Assembly: GCA_013697725.1 (NCBI GenBank)
Contig: JACCWI010000037.1
Location: forward strand, 1 to 64,000
DNA from: Tatlockia sp.
GTDB taxonomy: Bacteria; Pseudomonadota; Gammaproteobacteria; Legionellales; Legionellaceae
Length of the DNA stretch: 64,000 nt
Direction: 5' to 3'
Shown here: positions 9,392-19,427 of the stretch, piece after piece
How positions within the stretch are numbered: position 1 is the stretch's first letter
Layout of the letters: the number at the start of each line of letters is the position of its first letter
Program-made: the position numbers and the translations under genes
The notes under the pieces: model-generated
What the model was told of the DNA's origin: nothing
Database searches by the model: none
What the model saw: the letters and a program-made list of their open reading frames with translations, nothing else

Positions 9392-12300
9392 CTAACCTTC
9401 CAAATCAACAGTGGTAGACCTTCCTGCAAACATAATGCCTAGTGCTTCTTCTAGCACTTGTTTTAAGTGCTCCCTTTCATCTTGTCTACGGTGGTACCAG
9501 GCATAACTTGTTACCCTATGTACATAAGGTATACCCATACGAAGTACTTTTGGTCGCCAGATTTCACGTGCCCTAGCAGTTACAAGGATTTGATGACAAG
9601 GGGCATCACATTCAATACCAATACCAAATCGCTTTTTATTTGGATCTTCAATAACAAAGTCGAGTCCGAAAGCATCCTGTTCTTTGACTTGTATAGGCTT
9701 TAATCCCAGACTTATAATAAACTCTGCTACTGAGCGAATAAAACCGTCTTTGTTATGATTAGTTGATATCTGAGACTTGGGGTTTTCAAAATATATTCTA
9801 TCCAAAGCTCTATCCGCTATTTCTATTGAGCCATCACTAATTTTGGAAGCATAGTCAAAGTAAGCTTGTAAAAAATCCCGTGGACTTTTTGGTGGCAAAG
9901 GCTTAAGGAGAGCATCTGATATTTCATTAATAGGTAATGAGGTAAACAGGAGAATTTTTTTACGAGCTCTAGTGATCGCGACATTCAAACGACGCTCTCC
10001 GCCTGGTTTGCCGAGTGGACCGAAATTTTTTTTAAATACACCGTCTTCGTTCCGCCCAAAAGTTGAACTAAAAATAATCATCTCTCGTTCATCACCTTGA
10101 ACATTTTCAACGTTCTTAACAAAAAAACTCATGTCTTCACCTTCTTGCTGTCGTTCTCTTTCCCGAGCAAGAGCTTTTCTAAAGTCATGATCATTTTCAG
10201 CACGCTCTTCTAAAACATCATCTATTAACTCCATTTGCGGAGCATTAAAAGTTACAACTCCAATACTTGGTCTGTCATCCGATACCCATACCTTTGCTAA
10301 AAAAGCGACGATCTTTTCAGCTTCTTTTCTATTTGTTCGATTCGAATATATACCATCTACACGAATCATCTGAATAGGTTTAAAACTTTGTACGACACTC
10401 TCAGGGTGACGCACTGGTACACTCAATTGATTATTGTAAAAAGCGGCATTTGAAAAGGAAATGAGCTCTCGGTATTTTGATCTATAGTGGATTTTTAGCA
10501 TTGACCTAGGTAGTACTATTTTTCCTAAAGCAAGAAGGTCAGAACAGTCTTTGATTTCTTGTCGTTTAAAAGTATCCTCACGCAACCTAAGTTCCGTTTC
10601 GCTTATAATTTCATCGGGATCATCTTCAACAGTCTCCTCTTCATCATCCGTGAGATGTATCCTAAAGTTGCTATTAGGAGGCATCTGCTTTTCATCCCCA
10701 CTTATTATAACTCTCTTTGCTCGGTAAAGAGCTGGAAGGGCATTTTCAATTGGAATCTGGCTTGCTTCATCGAAGATAACCGTATCAAACATTCCTGCTC
10801 TAAGGGGAAGCAATTGACTTGCAGTATCAGGGTTCATCAACCAAATAGGACGAATTTGCATCAGTCCCAAATCATAACCTTGCTCAACAAATTCTCTGAG
10901 ACGGCATGCCCTTGGTCCCCTTAAACGAGTGATATTTGTCCATTCGGTAGAACTTCTAATTTTTTCTATGTCTATATTAAATGCCAGTAATTTTTGATTT
11001 AATTCACGTATTCTTGTAATTGACTCATCTAGAATTTGAATCTTACGCGAGAGTTCTTTCTGGGCAAGTCGTAAAATAGGGAATTTTTCCTCGATCCTCT
11101 CTTTCCATCCAAGCCGTGCTTCACGAGCTATAATTCGTCTAATTACTGACTCCAACTCCTCTATCGGATAGTTTCTCAGGTCTTTGTCCTTTTCTCGAAG
11201 TATCGCAAAAATTTTTAGTATTTTTGGAGAAAAATCAGAAGATTGTAAGCGAAATTCTTGATAATCAGAGAGCGATGGTAGTGCTTCAACTATTGGTTGG
11301 AGCTTGGCAAGATTTGTTTGATTTTTCTGAATATTATTGAGGTATGTATTAAAGAGATCTTCATTAAAAAATAGGGATAATTTATCTAGAACAGTTAAAC
11401 TGTTAAATCGTGCCTGATAACGATTAAATGCCAATTCATATCGTGCAACTAAATCTTGATAGGCTCTAAGTCCACCATCTATAGTAGGTTGAATTTCTGC
11501 TTGACGTGGGCATGCATAAAGAGCATGGATGCCGTTTTTAGCCAAGCTAAGATCTTCTATTATTCGTTCGGTAATAAGTATTAATTCTGTTAAAAATAAA
11601 GGACCTCCATCCCTTTCTCCATACAGTGTATCTAGCAATTTTACGAGCACTTCACGAATAGGCCGTAGATGCAGCTCAAGATCCGCTGCGTTTTGAAGCT
11701 GGCTAATTCTTAACCGTGATACTGGCTCCTCCTGTTTAGCCAATATTTTTTGGATACGAAGATATTTTATATAATTTATGGGGTTAATACGGTTAAAAAA
11801 TGACTTTGGTGCGGTAGCGCGCTTAGCCAAATGTAACCATTTTGTAAGCATTGATTTGGGTAAATCAATTAATTTGCCTGAAAGTCGAGAATCATAATTG
11901 TTTAGATCCAAAGACCTTAAGGTCTGCTGTATAACTTGTAGCTGAGTAAGAATTTCAATTACTTTCGATTGACCATTTAAAGTAAATAGGTGAAACCAAG
12001 AAGACATCTTTTTCCAATCTACATTCTTTAAAAGCATATCATGAGTGCTAATCCATTCCTGATGAGGTAAAGGATTTTCAACGTCGAAAGATACTATTGA
12101 TTGTATATTGATATTATCTCGATATTTTTCTACCTCAATAAAAGTAAGTAGGGTGGTTATAAATTCATTGATTAAAGCGGAATCTGGTGAAAACTTTTTA
12201 AGGCAAACCAATGAACTTCCTTCAAATGAGGACTTAAGCCAGATTCCTGCAAGAGGTGAGCAAATTTCCTCAATCTCCGATAATTGCTTCAGATCAAGGT

Positions 12301-15300
12301 TGCTTAATTCTCTCCTTAGTGAAGGTGCATCAATCAGTTTAACTCCAACATCTTCAAGATTAATCAACTGGCCTAGTAAATTACGGTAGCTGAGACCAGT
12401 TGCCATGTCTATTTCATGATTAGACTTATGATGTTTATCTATTTCATTTTCCAAGTTCTCAATTTTTTCTGCGAGCTCATTACGTTCCCTCTCTATATTT
12501 TCTGAACTAGAGTTTCTTCTAAGCGTGGGTATCCCATCAATTTGGATGCGAATACTTTCTAAAACTGAAGCTCGCTCTTTATTCACATGCGTAATATAAA
12601 AATACCGATCTTTAAGTCCTTCTGAATCTAACTTTTTTGCAAGTATCTCTAAAGCAGCGGCTTTCTGGCAAACAACTAAAACAGTTTCCTTTCTACCGAC
12701 ACAGTCGCCAATAATATTCACAATTGTTTGGCTTTTTCCTGTTCCAGGTGGTCCTTCGATTAATAGTCCTGGCATTTGACGAGCTCGAAATACTGCCTCT
12801 TCTTGAGAGGGATCGCTCTCCATCGTAAAATAGCGGTCTCTTTCAGATATTAGTTGTAATTCTGGAGAAATCATTGGTTCGACTTGAAGAACTGTTTCAA
12901 GACTTGTTCCATAAGGTGTTTCTTTTCGCATTTGACGTAAGTCTTCACCAATGGCTTGTCCCATAAATGCAGCATGAAAGAAAACGGCGGAGCAAACAAC
13001 CTGTTTATTATCCACCTTAATTTTATAATCCCCATTTGGCAATTCACACAATTCTCTTTCACGGGGTTCTGCCAATGCACCAAAAGCATCCATAACATCA
13101 TTAGCCCGGATGGATACGCGGCCTAGAAGTTCTTTGGCTACTTCTGCCCAAATTTTTACACTCTCAACGTCCATAAGCCCTGAGAGAGCTGGATTTAATC
13201 TTACTTCATCTCTTGCTCGATCGAAAATAATAGTGGCTTTTTCTCGATTTTCAATGTCTATTTGAATTGGCCACAGTAGAATAGGAACAATTTTCGATTT
13301 TTTTTCAGGACCATCTGTATAGCTTTCTCTCATTATAAGAAAAGGATATCCAAGATAAAGACTATCAATTCCAGTGTCTCTTCTATAGTTTTTTGCATAA
13401 CTGACCAAATGGCGTAATTTCTTTTCAAGTTCAAGGTTATTATCAAAGGCAATTCGATCAATCGTGATTGGCACTTCATTTCTATTGATTAAGTGCGTAA
13501 GAATATTTGAAGGGGTTGATTTATTTCCAGAGATTACGGCGAGATCAACTCTTGAACCAGATTTAGAAATTAGCATTCTAACAAGAGGACCTCTTTGGGC
13601 TAAGCTCACTGTGCGTTTTTCGAAAAACTCAAGAATTCTAGAAACATACTGACGTCTATCCGGCTCTTTCCAAGACTCTTTAGAAATGGATAAAAGAACT
13701 AAAGCTCTTGAAAGAGAAATCCTACTTTGAATAATAAAATCACTTGCCCATTCATCAACTCTCTGGATACCACAGCGGGAATAATTTGCTGTTCTTTCTT
13801 CAATTTCTCTATAAATATCTCTTCTTGAAATATTAAACCAATGTTGAGCTTCATTACTGTCATATGAAGTAAGTCCAATACGTGAAGCTAGATTATTAGC
13901 TTCGATTAGGATTTGTTCTGCTGATTGATATTGATTAAGTGCTGCCCCAAGCATAATTATGAGTTCTTCATCAGTAATTTTTTTTCTATCCATCAAGGAA
14001 TTAAGACCAGCATGATCCGAACTGGGATATAGGCGGTGATGAATTTTCCACTGTCGCTCTAAATTTTGGCGAGAAGTAACCAAAGTAAGTAACTTAAAAC
14101 TCTCCTCATTAAGTTCAATTTCAAGTGTTTTAGCTCTTTGTTGTGCTTTTTCTATACGATCATGTAATTGACAGAGGTGAAGTTCTCTTTTCATTTGCCG
14201 GAGCTGGCCAATCAGAGGGCTGGTAATTAGCTCATAACCTTGAATTGAGTTTTGAAGCAACCACGAGGATGTAACAATTTCACCTTTATAAATTAAAGGA
14301 AGATTAGAATTTAGCCACATTAGTGCTAAAGCCAGTCGAAAATCATCTGGTATAGAATCTAAAGAGGCAGCAACCCGTATTCCCGCAATTATTTTGGGGT
14401 CGGTCTTACATTCTTCAAGCCATGTAGCAATAACCCCTCTCAATAAAAGATCTTTTGCTGGTTCCCAATTTATTTCTTCAGCTGCCACTATAGCAAATGC
14501 CTTAGGGCAAACAAAAAGATGTTCATTAAATTCAATAGCTGGTCCAGATTGAGTTTCCTCTGCATTAATTTCCGAGGGTGCTTCCACAGCTTCACCAGCT
14601 AGCCAATTTTTAATTTGAAACCACTGCCATCGTTGATCAGGGTCTTGAGCTAACAAGCCACGAAGCAGTAAATTAAGAGATGGGTCTACACCTTTAGGTA
14701 AGGAGGCACCTCTAGTTACTATGTTAATACGGAAAGCTGTTTCATTGATGCCATCAAAATATTGTCCATTTGTAATTAATTGAAGGACCATCATTCCTAA
14801 GCTCCACCAATCTGAGGCTGCACTTATTCCGCCTGCAATTATTTCTGGAGCTGTGTAGCGTATAGAGATAGGTTGGATACCTGTATCAAGATCAAAAGTG
14901 GAAAGATGGCTATATTGAAAACCACTAATAAGAATACTCAAGGGATCTTTTCGCGTAATGAAGATGTTTTCTGGTCTAAGGTTTCTATGTCTTAATCCGT
15001 GTTCACTGAGAGCGTCTAAAATTTTGCCGACAGACTTTACTATATTCCGAATTATTTCTAGATCAATGTGGGCAGAGAGGAAAATCAATAAATTTGGGTT
15101 AGAAATAAGCTCTGTAATCTCATAACGACGATTTTTCCATTCGCCGTATCCAAGTAGTTCTGGCGTATACCCTTTGGGTAATCTTTTTAAAATCTCATAA
15201 GTTAATAAATCTGGGTGACTATCAGGATAATAGAATGTAAGAAGTGCTTGGTGTCCGTTCCGTTCTACAATAAAGGTTTCGAAAATTTCGTTATGACTTT

Positions 15301-15613
15301 CTAGTCGCTCTATAGCAGACCATCCATCAATAACCATATCATTTGATTTAAGAACCTCTTCAATAGGTTCTATCTCTAAAGCATCTGCACCACAAAGAGG
15401 TACAAAACACAGTTCATCACCATTTTCAAGTAGATGCCCATTGAGACAAAGGCGAATATCTGGGGATGCGAGAGTCAGTTCTTTAATAATATCAGTTTGA
15501 CCTGGAAGTATCAGAGGTTCTTGAGTTAAGTCCCAAGTGCAATTGCCGCACAAAACTTCTTCTTGAGAGCGCTCTTCTTCACATCCAGGGCACTTACGAA
15601 CATGAATCGTCAT
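9392..15613 (-). CDS. Zinc-ribbon / pseudokinase / SF1 helicase / REase-like nuclease fusion protein
   Basis: A 2073-residue protein. Residues 8-25 carry paired CxxC motifs (C8, C11, C22, C25). A Ser/Thr kinase-like fold covers about 90-340. It keeps APE near 254 and DWWSLG, but HRD reads HRN near 208, the DFG position reads SGF near 231, and the ATP-binding lysine site reads ALLTFY, so it is probably a pseudokinase. An SF1 helicase follows: GPPGTGKS near 954, a long coiled insertion, FDEASQIP near 1614, SGDEKQMPP, HYRSKYREL, VQGDERE near 1838 and NVAITRARKK. The last ~100 residues resemble the DUF559/Vsr-like PD-(D/E)XK nucleases found at helicase C-termini (LDFVIED, GIGIECDAPCHQ). It overlaps the radical-SAM gene upstream by 20 bp. 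AAGGA lies just before its ATG. Confidence 0.8.
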   Translation of the reverse strand: MTIHVRKCPGCEEERSQEEVLCGNCTWDLTQEPLILPGQTDIIKELTLASPDIRLCLNGHLLENGDELCFVPLCGADALEIEPIEEVLKSNDMVIDGWSAIERLESHNEIFETFIVERNGHQALLTFYYPDSHPDLLTYEILKRLPKGYTPELLGYGEWKNRRYEITELISNPNLLIFLSAHIDLEIIRNIVKSVGKILDALSEHGLRHRNLRPENIFITRKDPLSILISGFQYSHLSTFDLDTGIQPISIRYTAPEIIAGGISAASDWWSLGMMVLQLITNGQYFDGINETAFRINIVTRGASLPKGVDPSLNLLLRGLLAQDPDQRWQWFQIKNWLAGEAVEAPSEINAEETQSGPAIEFNEHLFVCPKAFAIVAAEEINWEPAKDLLLRGVIATWLEECKTDPKIIAGIRVAASLDSIPDDFRLALALMWLNSNLPLIYKGEIVTSSWLLQNSIQGYELITSPLIGQLRQMKRELHLCQLHDRIEKAQQRAKTLEIELNEESFKLLTLVTSRQNLERQWKIHHRLYPSSDHAGLNSLMDRKKITDEELIIMLGAALNQYQSAEQILIEANNLASRIGLTSYDSNEAQHWFNISRRDIYREIEERTANYSRCGIQRVDEWASDFIIQSRISLSRALVLLSISKESWKEPDRRQYVSRILEFFEKRTVSLAQRGPLVRMLISKSGSRVDLAVISGNKSTPSNILTHLINRNEVPITIDRIAFDNNLELEKKLRHLVSYAKNYRRDTGIDSLYLGYPFLIMRESYTDGPEKKSKIVPILLWPIQIDIENREKATIIFDRARDEVRLNPALSGLMDVESVKIWAEVAKELLGRVSIRANDVMDAFGALAEPRERELCELPNGDYKIKVDNKQVVCSAVFFHAAFMGQAIGEDLRQMRKETPYGTSLETVLQVEPMISPELQLISERDRYFTMESDPSQEEAVFRARQMPGLLIEGPPGTGKSQTIVNIIGDCVGRKETVLVVCQKAAALEILAKKLDSEGLKDRYFYITHVNKERASVLESIRIQIDGIPTLRRNSSSENIERERNELAEKIENLENEIDKHHKSNHEIDMATGLSYRNLLGQLINLEDVGVKLIDAPSLRRELSNLDLKQLSEIEEICSPLAGIWLKSSFEGSSLVCLKKFSPDSALINEFITTLLTFIEVEKYRDNINIQSIVSFDVENPLPHQEWISTHDMLLKNVDWKKMSSWFHLFTLNGQSKVIEILTQLQVIQQTLRSLDLNNYDSRLSGKLIDLPKSMLTKWLHLAKRATAPKSFFNRINPINYIKYLRIQKILAKQEEPVSRLRISQLQNAADLELHLRPIREVLVKLLDTLYGERDGGPLFLTELILITERIIEDLSLAKNGIHALYACPRQAEIQPTIDGGLRAYQDLVARYELAFNRYQARFNSLTVLDKLSLFFNEDLFNTYLNNIQKNQTNLAKLQPIVEALPSLSDYQEFRLQSSDFSPKILKIFAILREKDKDLRNYPIEELESVIRRIIAREARLGWKERIEEKFPILRLAQKELSRKIQILDESITRIRELNQKLLAFNIDIEKIRSSTEWTNITRLRGPRACRLREFVEQGYDLGLMQIRPIWLMNPDTASQLLPLRAGMFDTVIFDEASQIPIENALPALYRAKRVIISGDEKQMPPNSNFRIHLTDDEEETVEDDPDEIISETELRLREDTFKRQEIKDCSDLLALGKIVLPRSMLKIHYRSKYRELISFSNAAFYNNQLSVPVRHPESVVQSFKPIQMIRVDGIYSNRTNRKEAEKIVAFLAKVWVSDDRPSIGVVTFNAPQMELIDDVLEERAENDHDFRKALARERERQQEGEDMSFFVKNVENVQGDEREMIIFSSTFGRNEDGVFKKNFGPLGKPGGERRLNVAITRARKKILLFTSLPINEISDALLKPLPPKSPRDFLQAYFDYASKISDGSIEIADRALDRIYFENPKSQISTNHNKDGFIRSVAEFIISLGLKPIQVKEQDAFGLDFVIEDPNKKRFGIGIECDAPCHQILVTARAREIWRPKVLRMGIPYVHRVTSYAWYHRRQDEREHLKQVLEEALGIMFAGRSTTVDLEG

Positions 15614-16265
15614 AAGATCCTTTTATATTTGAGCGTTTGTCTTGTGTAGTGATAGCCATATGACCTTTTTGAGATAGGATTGCTTTAAGTTGCAGCATGT
15701 CATTATGTCTTGGAATCCCTGCAAGCCAAATAGTGCCTTCTTCTTCAAACATAATGTCAAAAGTTTTGTCAGAAGATTTGAGAGCTCGATTGAATTCACG
15801 AAATCGAACTTCTCCCAGAGGTGTAAGACAATGAAGCCGCTGATTATCACTGCCTCGTAAGGATAATGTTTGGGAAGCATTGTGGTCATAGGGATCGGAG
15901 ATTAATCCGTCTATATAGCCTTTTATCTGATTTAATAAAGGTTCTATTTTTTCAAAAGGGTGGCCGCTGTATACCAGAATATCAACATTTGTTTTAGCAC
16001 GGAGTTTTATAAGAAGATTAACCAATGCTTTTGGCTGATCGAATGGTTCTCCACCAGAGATAGTTATTCCTTCAGCATCACTAAGCCATGGAGAGATAGC
16101 TATCATAATTTCATCAATTGAAATGCCTTCTTTGCCAGTTCCCCAAGTATCGGTTGAAACACAACCAATACATCGAATAGAGCACCCTTGAAACCAGATG
16201 CCAATGCGATTACCTGGACCTAATGTTGTTACTGGGAAATGAATTCTAGAAAGATAAAGAATCAT
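15594..16265 (-). CDS. Radical SAM 4Fe-4S protein (NrdG/activase-like size)
   Basis: A 223-residue protein. Around residues 28-37 it has GCSIRCIGCVS, the CxxxCxxC iron-sulfur motif of radical SAM enzymes. GITISGGEPFDQP, the conserved GGEP motif that contacts S-adenosylmethionine, follows. Size and layout fit the short activase group (NrdG, PflA). However, no glycyl-radical enzyme is encoded nearby, so the substrate is unknown and may be a protein or nucleotide of this system. Its ATG overlaps the stop of the AAA+ gene (ATGA), and its end overlaps the next gene by 20 bp, indicating tight translational coupling. Confidence 0.8.
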   Translation of the reverse strand: MILYLSRIHFPVTTLGPGNRIGIWFQGCSIRCIGCVSTDTWGTGKEGISIDEIMIAISPWLSDAEGITISGGEPFDQPKALVNLLIKLRAKTNVDILVYSGHPFEKIEPLLNQIKGYIDGLISDPYDHNASQTLSLRGSDNQRLHCLTPLGEVRFREFNRALKSSDKTFDIMFEEEGTIWLAGIPRHNDMLQLKAILSQKGHMAITTQDKRSNIKGSYDDSCS

Positions 16266-18112
16266 GACAGTATACTTTCAATTGAAAGATGATCGGAAAG
16301 AACCAGTTTTGTTACTGGGCCAATTTCAAATGAGGTAATACAAATTTGCTGACCAGATTCAATATTCTCGTCAAAAAGCGATCGAGAAAGAGGATTTACA
16401 AGATGAGTTTCAATTTTATTTCTGATCCCCCTTCCACCATTAGATAGATCATTTAAGCAAAGCTCTCTAAGTGTTTGTAAAGCAAAAGAAGTTATAGCGA
16501 CTTTAATTCCTTGAGATCCTTCTAAATCAATAAGCACGATGTTAACCATGCTATTAAAAATTTGCTCAGCTATATCATCGCGAATGAAATCAAATACGAT
16601 AATATTATCCCCTATACGGTTAAGGATCTCAGGTCGATTAAGGGTTAGCTTAAAATGCTTTTCTATTTCCTCTCGAATACGGGTTTGAATTATTTCGAAG
16701 GAATCTGTAGGTGTAATAGTTACTTTCCTTTCCCCGGTTATATCCGTTTTATAGATACCCAAATTCGAGGTAAAGATTATAAAAGCTTCAGTAAAATAAA
16801 CTCTTTCTCCTCTACCTGATGTGAGAACACCATCATCAAGAATTTGTAGGAATTTATCCAGGATTTTTGGATGCGCTTTCTCTATTTCATCGAATAAGAC
16901 AACGCTAAAAGGTTTTTCTCGAATTGCATTTGTTAATTCGCCTCCCATATCGTAACCGACATAACCTGGAGGAGCTCCAATTAAACGTTGATCCGAATGT
17001 TCTGCATTAAATTCAGACATATCAAAACGAATATAGGCGCTTTCATCTCCAAATAAAAGACTGGTGATTGATTTGGCAAGTTCAGTTTTACCCACTCCAG
17101 TTGGTCCAGCTAAAAAGGCTACTCCTTTAGGGCGACCGCCGCGACGAGGAGCCCCAACACCAGTTATTGCTCGCTTGATAATATCAAGCATGTGGGCAAC
17201 TGCATGGTGTTGTCCTTTAACTCGTTCCATTATGAAATTATGTCCATCTCGAATCTTGCGACGATCAATTTTTTGCCAGGGGTCTTCCGAAACACCTACT
17301 TTGTAGCGGCGAACAGCTTCACCAATCTTTGCATATCCTAATTTTTCTTCTCGGCAGAGCTGAGCAATTAGCATTAGATCACCCAACAAAAGCCCTTCAG
17401 TATTGTCAACAAAATTACGGAGAGCTTCATCTTTTAGCTCAGAGGAAGATTCATTAAGAGATTGAATAAGAGAGCTTGCAAGAGCTTGGCGCATTTGGTG
17501 ATCTGGATTAGGAATAGAAATGTGGCGAATTTTAGAATTATCGACAATAAGCCAATCTGGCATATCTCCTTCTTTTTCAACTACCCATAAGATGGTATTA
17601 AAAAATGGTTTTGATGCAGAACCATGAGGTCTAACTCGAGCTTCGTGAGATCGGATGAGCGCTCTTGTAAAAATACGATATTCATTTTCACTTAAATTAT
17701 TTTGATGGATGATGAGTCGTGAAGTAAAATCAACTATTAAAGCAATCGGTTCTTTTTTCCAAGAAATTACTTTTTCTAAAACTTCTTCGAAAAGCTCCAA
17801 TCCAGTAGCTTTACATCCATTTACTGGTTGCAGTCCTAACTGCTTCATGAAGTGTTCTGAATAATTAAGGTTTTGTTGATTAGATGCTAGCTCAAGGATT
17901 TTAAATCCATTTATAATGTCAAAGGATAATACTTGGCTGTATCCATAAGTTCTCAATTCAGCATTTATACAGGAAATAAGGGGTCGAAAAGTTTTGCCAT
18001 CAATCTGAAGGTCGCGTACGTTGCCTGAAAGTACAAACTGACTTTTCAGAGGTAAAAAACGAATAAGATCACTCAACCATTTGGGTCTGATAGTCTCCAA
18101 TTCTTTGATCAT
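16262..18112 (-). CDS. ClpA/ClpB-type AAA+ ATPase with a degenerate N-terminal ATPase-like region
   Basis: A 616-residue protein, first gene of the operon. Residues ~300-500 form a ClpA/B D2-like AAA+ module: Walker A GPTGVGKTELAK near 337, RFDMSEF, IGAPPGYVGYD, Walker B VVLFDEIEKAH near 408, sensor-1 IFTSNLG and the arginine-containing RPEILNRIGDNI, then a C-terminal small domain to about 600. The first ~270 residues have an ATPase-like strand pattern (LIVDFTSRL, FFNTILWVVEKE) but no Walker A, so this part looks inactive or unrelated. There are no Clp N-domains and no peptidase-binding loop that I can identify. The role is probably remodelling or sensing for the downstream pseudokinase-helicase; this is inferred from the operon. 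Confidence 0.8.
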   Translation of the reverse strand: MIKELETIRPKWLSDLIRFLPLKSQFVLSGNVRDLQIDGKTFRPLISCINAELRTYGYSQVLSFDIINGFKILELASNQQNLNYSEHFMKQLGLQPVNGCKATGLELFEEVLEKVISWKKEPIALIVDFTSRLIIHQNNLSENEYRIFTRALIRSHEARVRPHGSASKPFFNTILWVVEKEGDMPDWLIVDNSKIRHISIPNPDHQMRQALASSLIQSLNESSSELKDEALRNFVDNTEGLLLGDLMLIAQLCREEKLGYAKIGEAVRRYKVGVSEDPWQKIDRRKIRDGHNFIMERVKGQHHAVAHMLDIIKRAITGVGAPRRGGRPKGVAFLAGPTGVGKTELAKSITSLLFGDESAYIRFDMSEFNAEHSDQRLIGAPPGYVGYDMGGELTNAIREKPFSVVLFDEIEKAHPKILDKFLQILDDGVLTSGRGERVYFTEAFIIFTSNLGIYKTDITGERKVTITPTDSFEIIQTRIREEIEKHFKLTLNRPEILNRIGDNIIVFDFIRDDIAEQIFNSMVNIVLIDLEGSQGIKVAITSFALQTLRELCLNDLSNGGRGIRNKIETHLVNPLSRSLFDENIESGQQICITSFEIGPVTKLVLSDHLSIESILS

Positions 18113-18304
18113 ATTAATTTTCCATATAAAAAATTAGACTCTGTTAATAAACTTAAGAAATAGAGGCTTTTAGCTTAGTGCACAGAACAAAAGGGCAATT
18201 ATATCTCATAAGGAATTAAAATTCACAACTATAGAGGTCAATAGAGTTCAGCTCGGGGCAACTGCCTCTAAATCCCACATCTGTGTAAGGATAACGCATG
18301 ACAG

Positions 18305-18337
18305 AAGCGTTTAAATTGCTCTTCATTCACTGTAGCT
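18305..18337 (-). repeat. 33-bp duplicated fragment of the CoA-transferase gene (copy 1, intergenic)
   Basis: These 33 bases are identical, in the same orientation, to 19816-19848, which lies inside the CaiB-type gene and encodes VNEEQFKRF. Here the copy lies just past the end of the decayed ISAs1 transposase. It is most simply a leftover of a second copy or of a rearrangement. Confidence 0.8.
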
Positions 18338-18351
18338 TGAACTGTTGTATC

Positions 18352-18700
18352 AGTTTAAGTAAATTTAAAGCGATATGGCGAATAATAGCGAAATTCTCAG
18401 GTGCTGCATCTTTCTAATTCTTGACTCATCCTCCGTGAACTACATCGAGAGCCTAGTGTAGAGCATTTTCTATACTCCAGTGCTACGTGCTGCATCGAAT
18501 GTTTTTTGCTTTTTTGTCGAAAGAAAAGATATAAAAATGAGTATCTTCATTTGATGGTTTATCCTTGAACTATCGACGACCTTTCACTAGAGCTAAGCTT
18601 TTTAATCCAGGCCATTTTTAAGAAGAGGGGATATTTGTGTGGCGTGATAACCAGCATTGGCGTTATTCAATTCGACCATGCTCTGCATCATATTCCCCAT
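18352..18700 (-). pseudogene. Decayed ISAs1-family transposase (C-terminal part)
   Basis: Reading the - strand gives pieces in the order expected for an ISAs1-family DDE transposase: EHGRIE, then WPGLKSLALVKGRR, then THFYIFSFDKKAK, then HWSIENALH and finally PENFAIIRHIALNLLK. They are broken by at least four in-frame stops and by frameshifts. The N-terminal catalytic half is not recognisable, and I could not identify terminal inverted repeats. It is an inactive relic between two cargo blocks. Confidence 0.75.
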
Positions 18701-19427
18701 AGTAATCAGCATTTTAATTATTCCAGTTATTCATACGGCAACTTTGCGTTTCCTTACAGGAAAATATGGAGTACCCCGCGGCAGCTCTATCAATAGTGAA
18801 CTACGCATTTATGCACTAGCCATAAATGCACAATAAATTTTTATCCTCGACCTTTCCCGCTAATGATTAATAGCTTCTTTCAGTTTTGAGCTTGTTTTGA
18901 AACTTACTACTTTTTTTCAGCAATACTCATGAGCTTGCCAGTAGTGGGGTTTATTCCAGTATGCGCGAGACAACGGAAAGACTTGCGAGATCTGGTTAAA
19001 CAATCGAATCACCTCAGAAAGCAAATCAGTTATATAACTGATAACTGCCTTTAGTGCAATTTCAGAGTCTTTTTAGTAAATCCCGAAGTAGTACTAATTG
19101 CATTAATGAGTTCGTTTTATTCATGGGGTTCTATTACTAACGGTTTACAGTGGTAGCTAGAATATTTTTTTTTGCTTTAAAGCAACTATAGCTAGCTGTT
19201 ATTAAAATAAACTGACATTTGGAAAAATATAAGACATGGTAATATGTCCTATGTCGGAGAGTGCATGGTTTTGATACAGAAGAATGCCTAAATTAAATAT
19301 GTTCTATTCAATAACTAAATCCTATAGTACGAATTAAAATGTGTGGCACCAATGTTAAATAAGAAATTTGCAATGTCAGTGTCACTGAACAGAACTAATA
19401 ATTTATGTGATTTTTTATTATTCATCC
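18701..19427. other. Intergenic stretch without recognisable genes
   Basis: About 730 bases of AT-rich sequence upstream of the transposase relic. All frames are short and interrupted. It may contain the eroded N-terminal part of the ISAs1 transposase, but I see no diagnostic motif. Nothing else is supported. Confidence 0.5.

Noticed and set aside
10559..10924. Open + frame of 121 codons inside the giant gene
   Set aside because: It is antisense to conserved helicase motifs of the 2073-residue protein and lacks a ribosome site.
12871..13101. Open - frame of 76 codons within the giant gene
   Set aside because: Same strand but different frame inside an intact conserved protein; no independent ribosome site.
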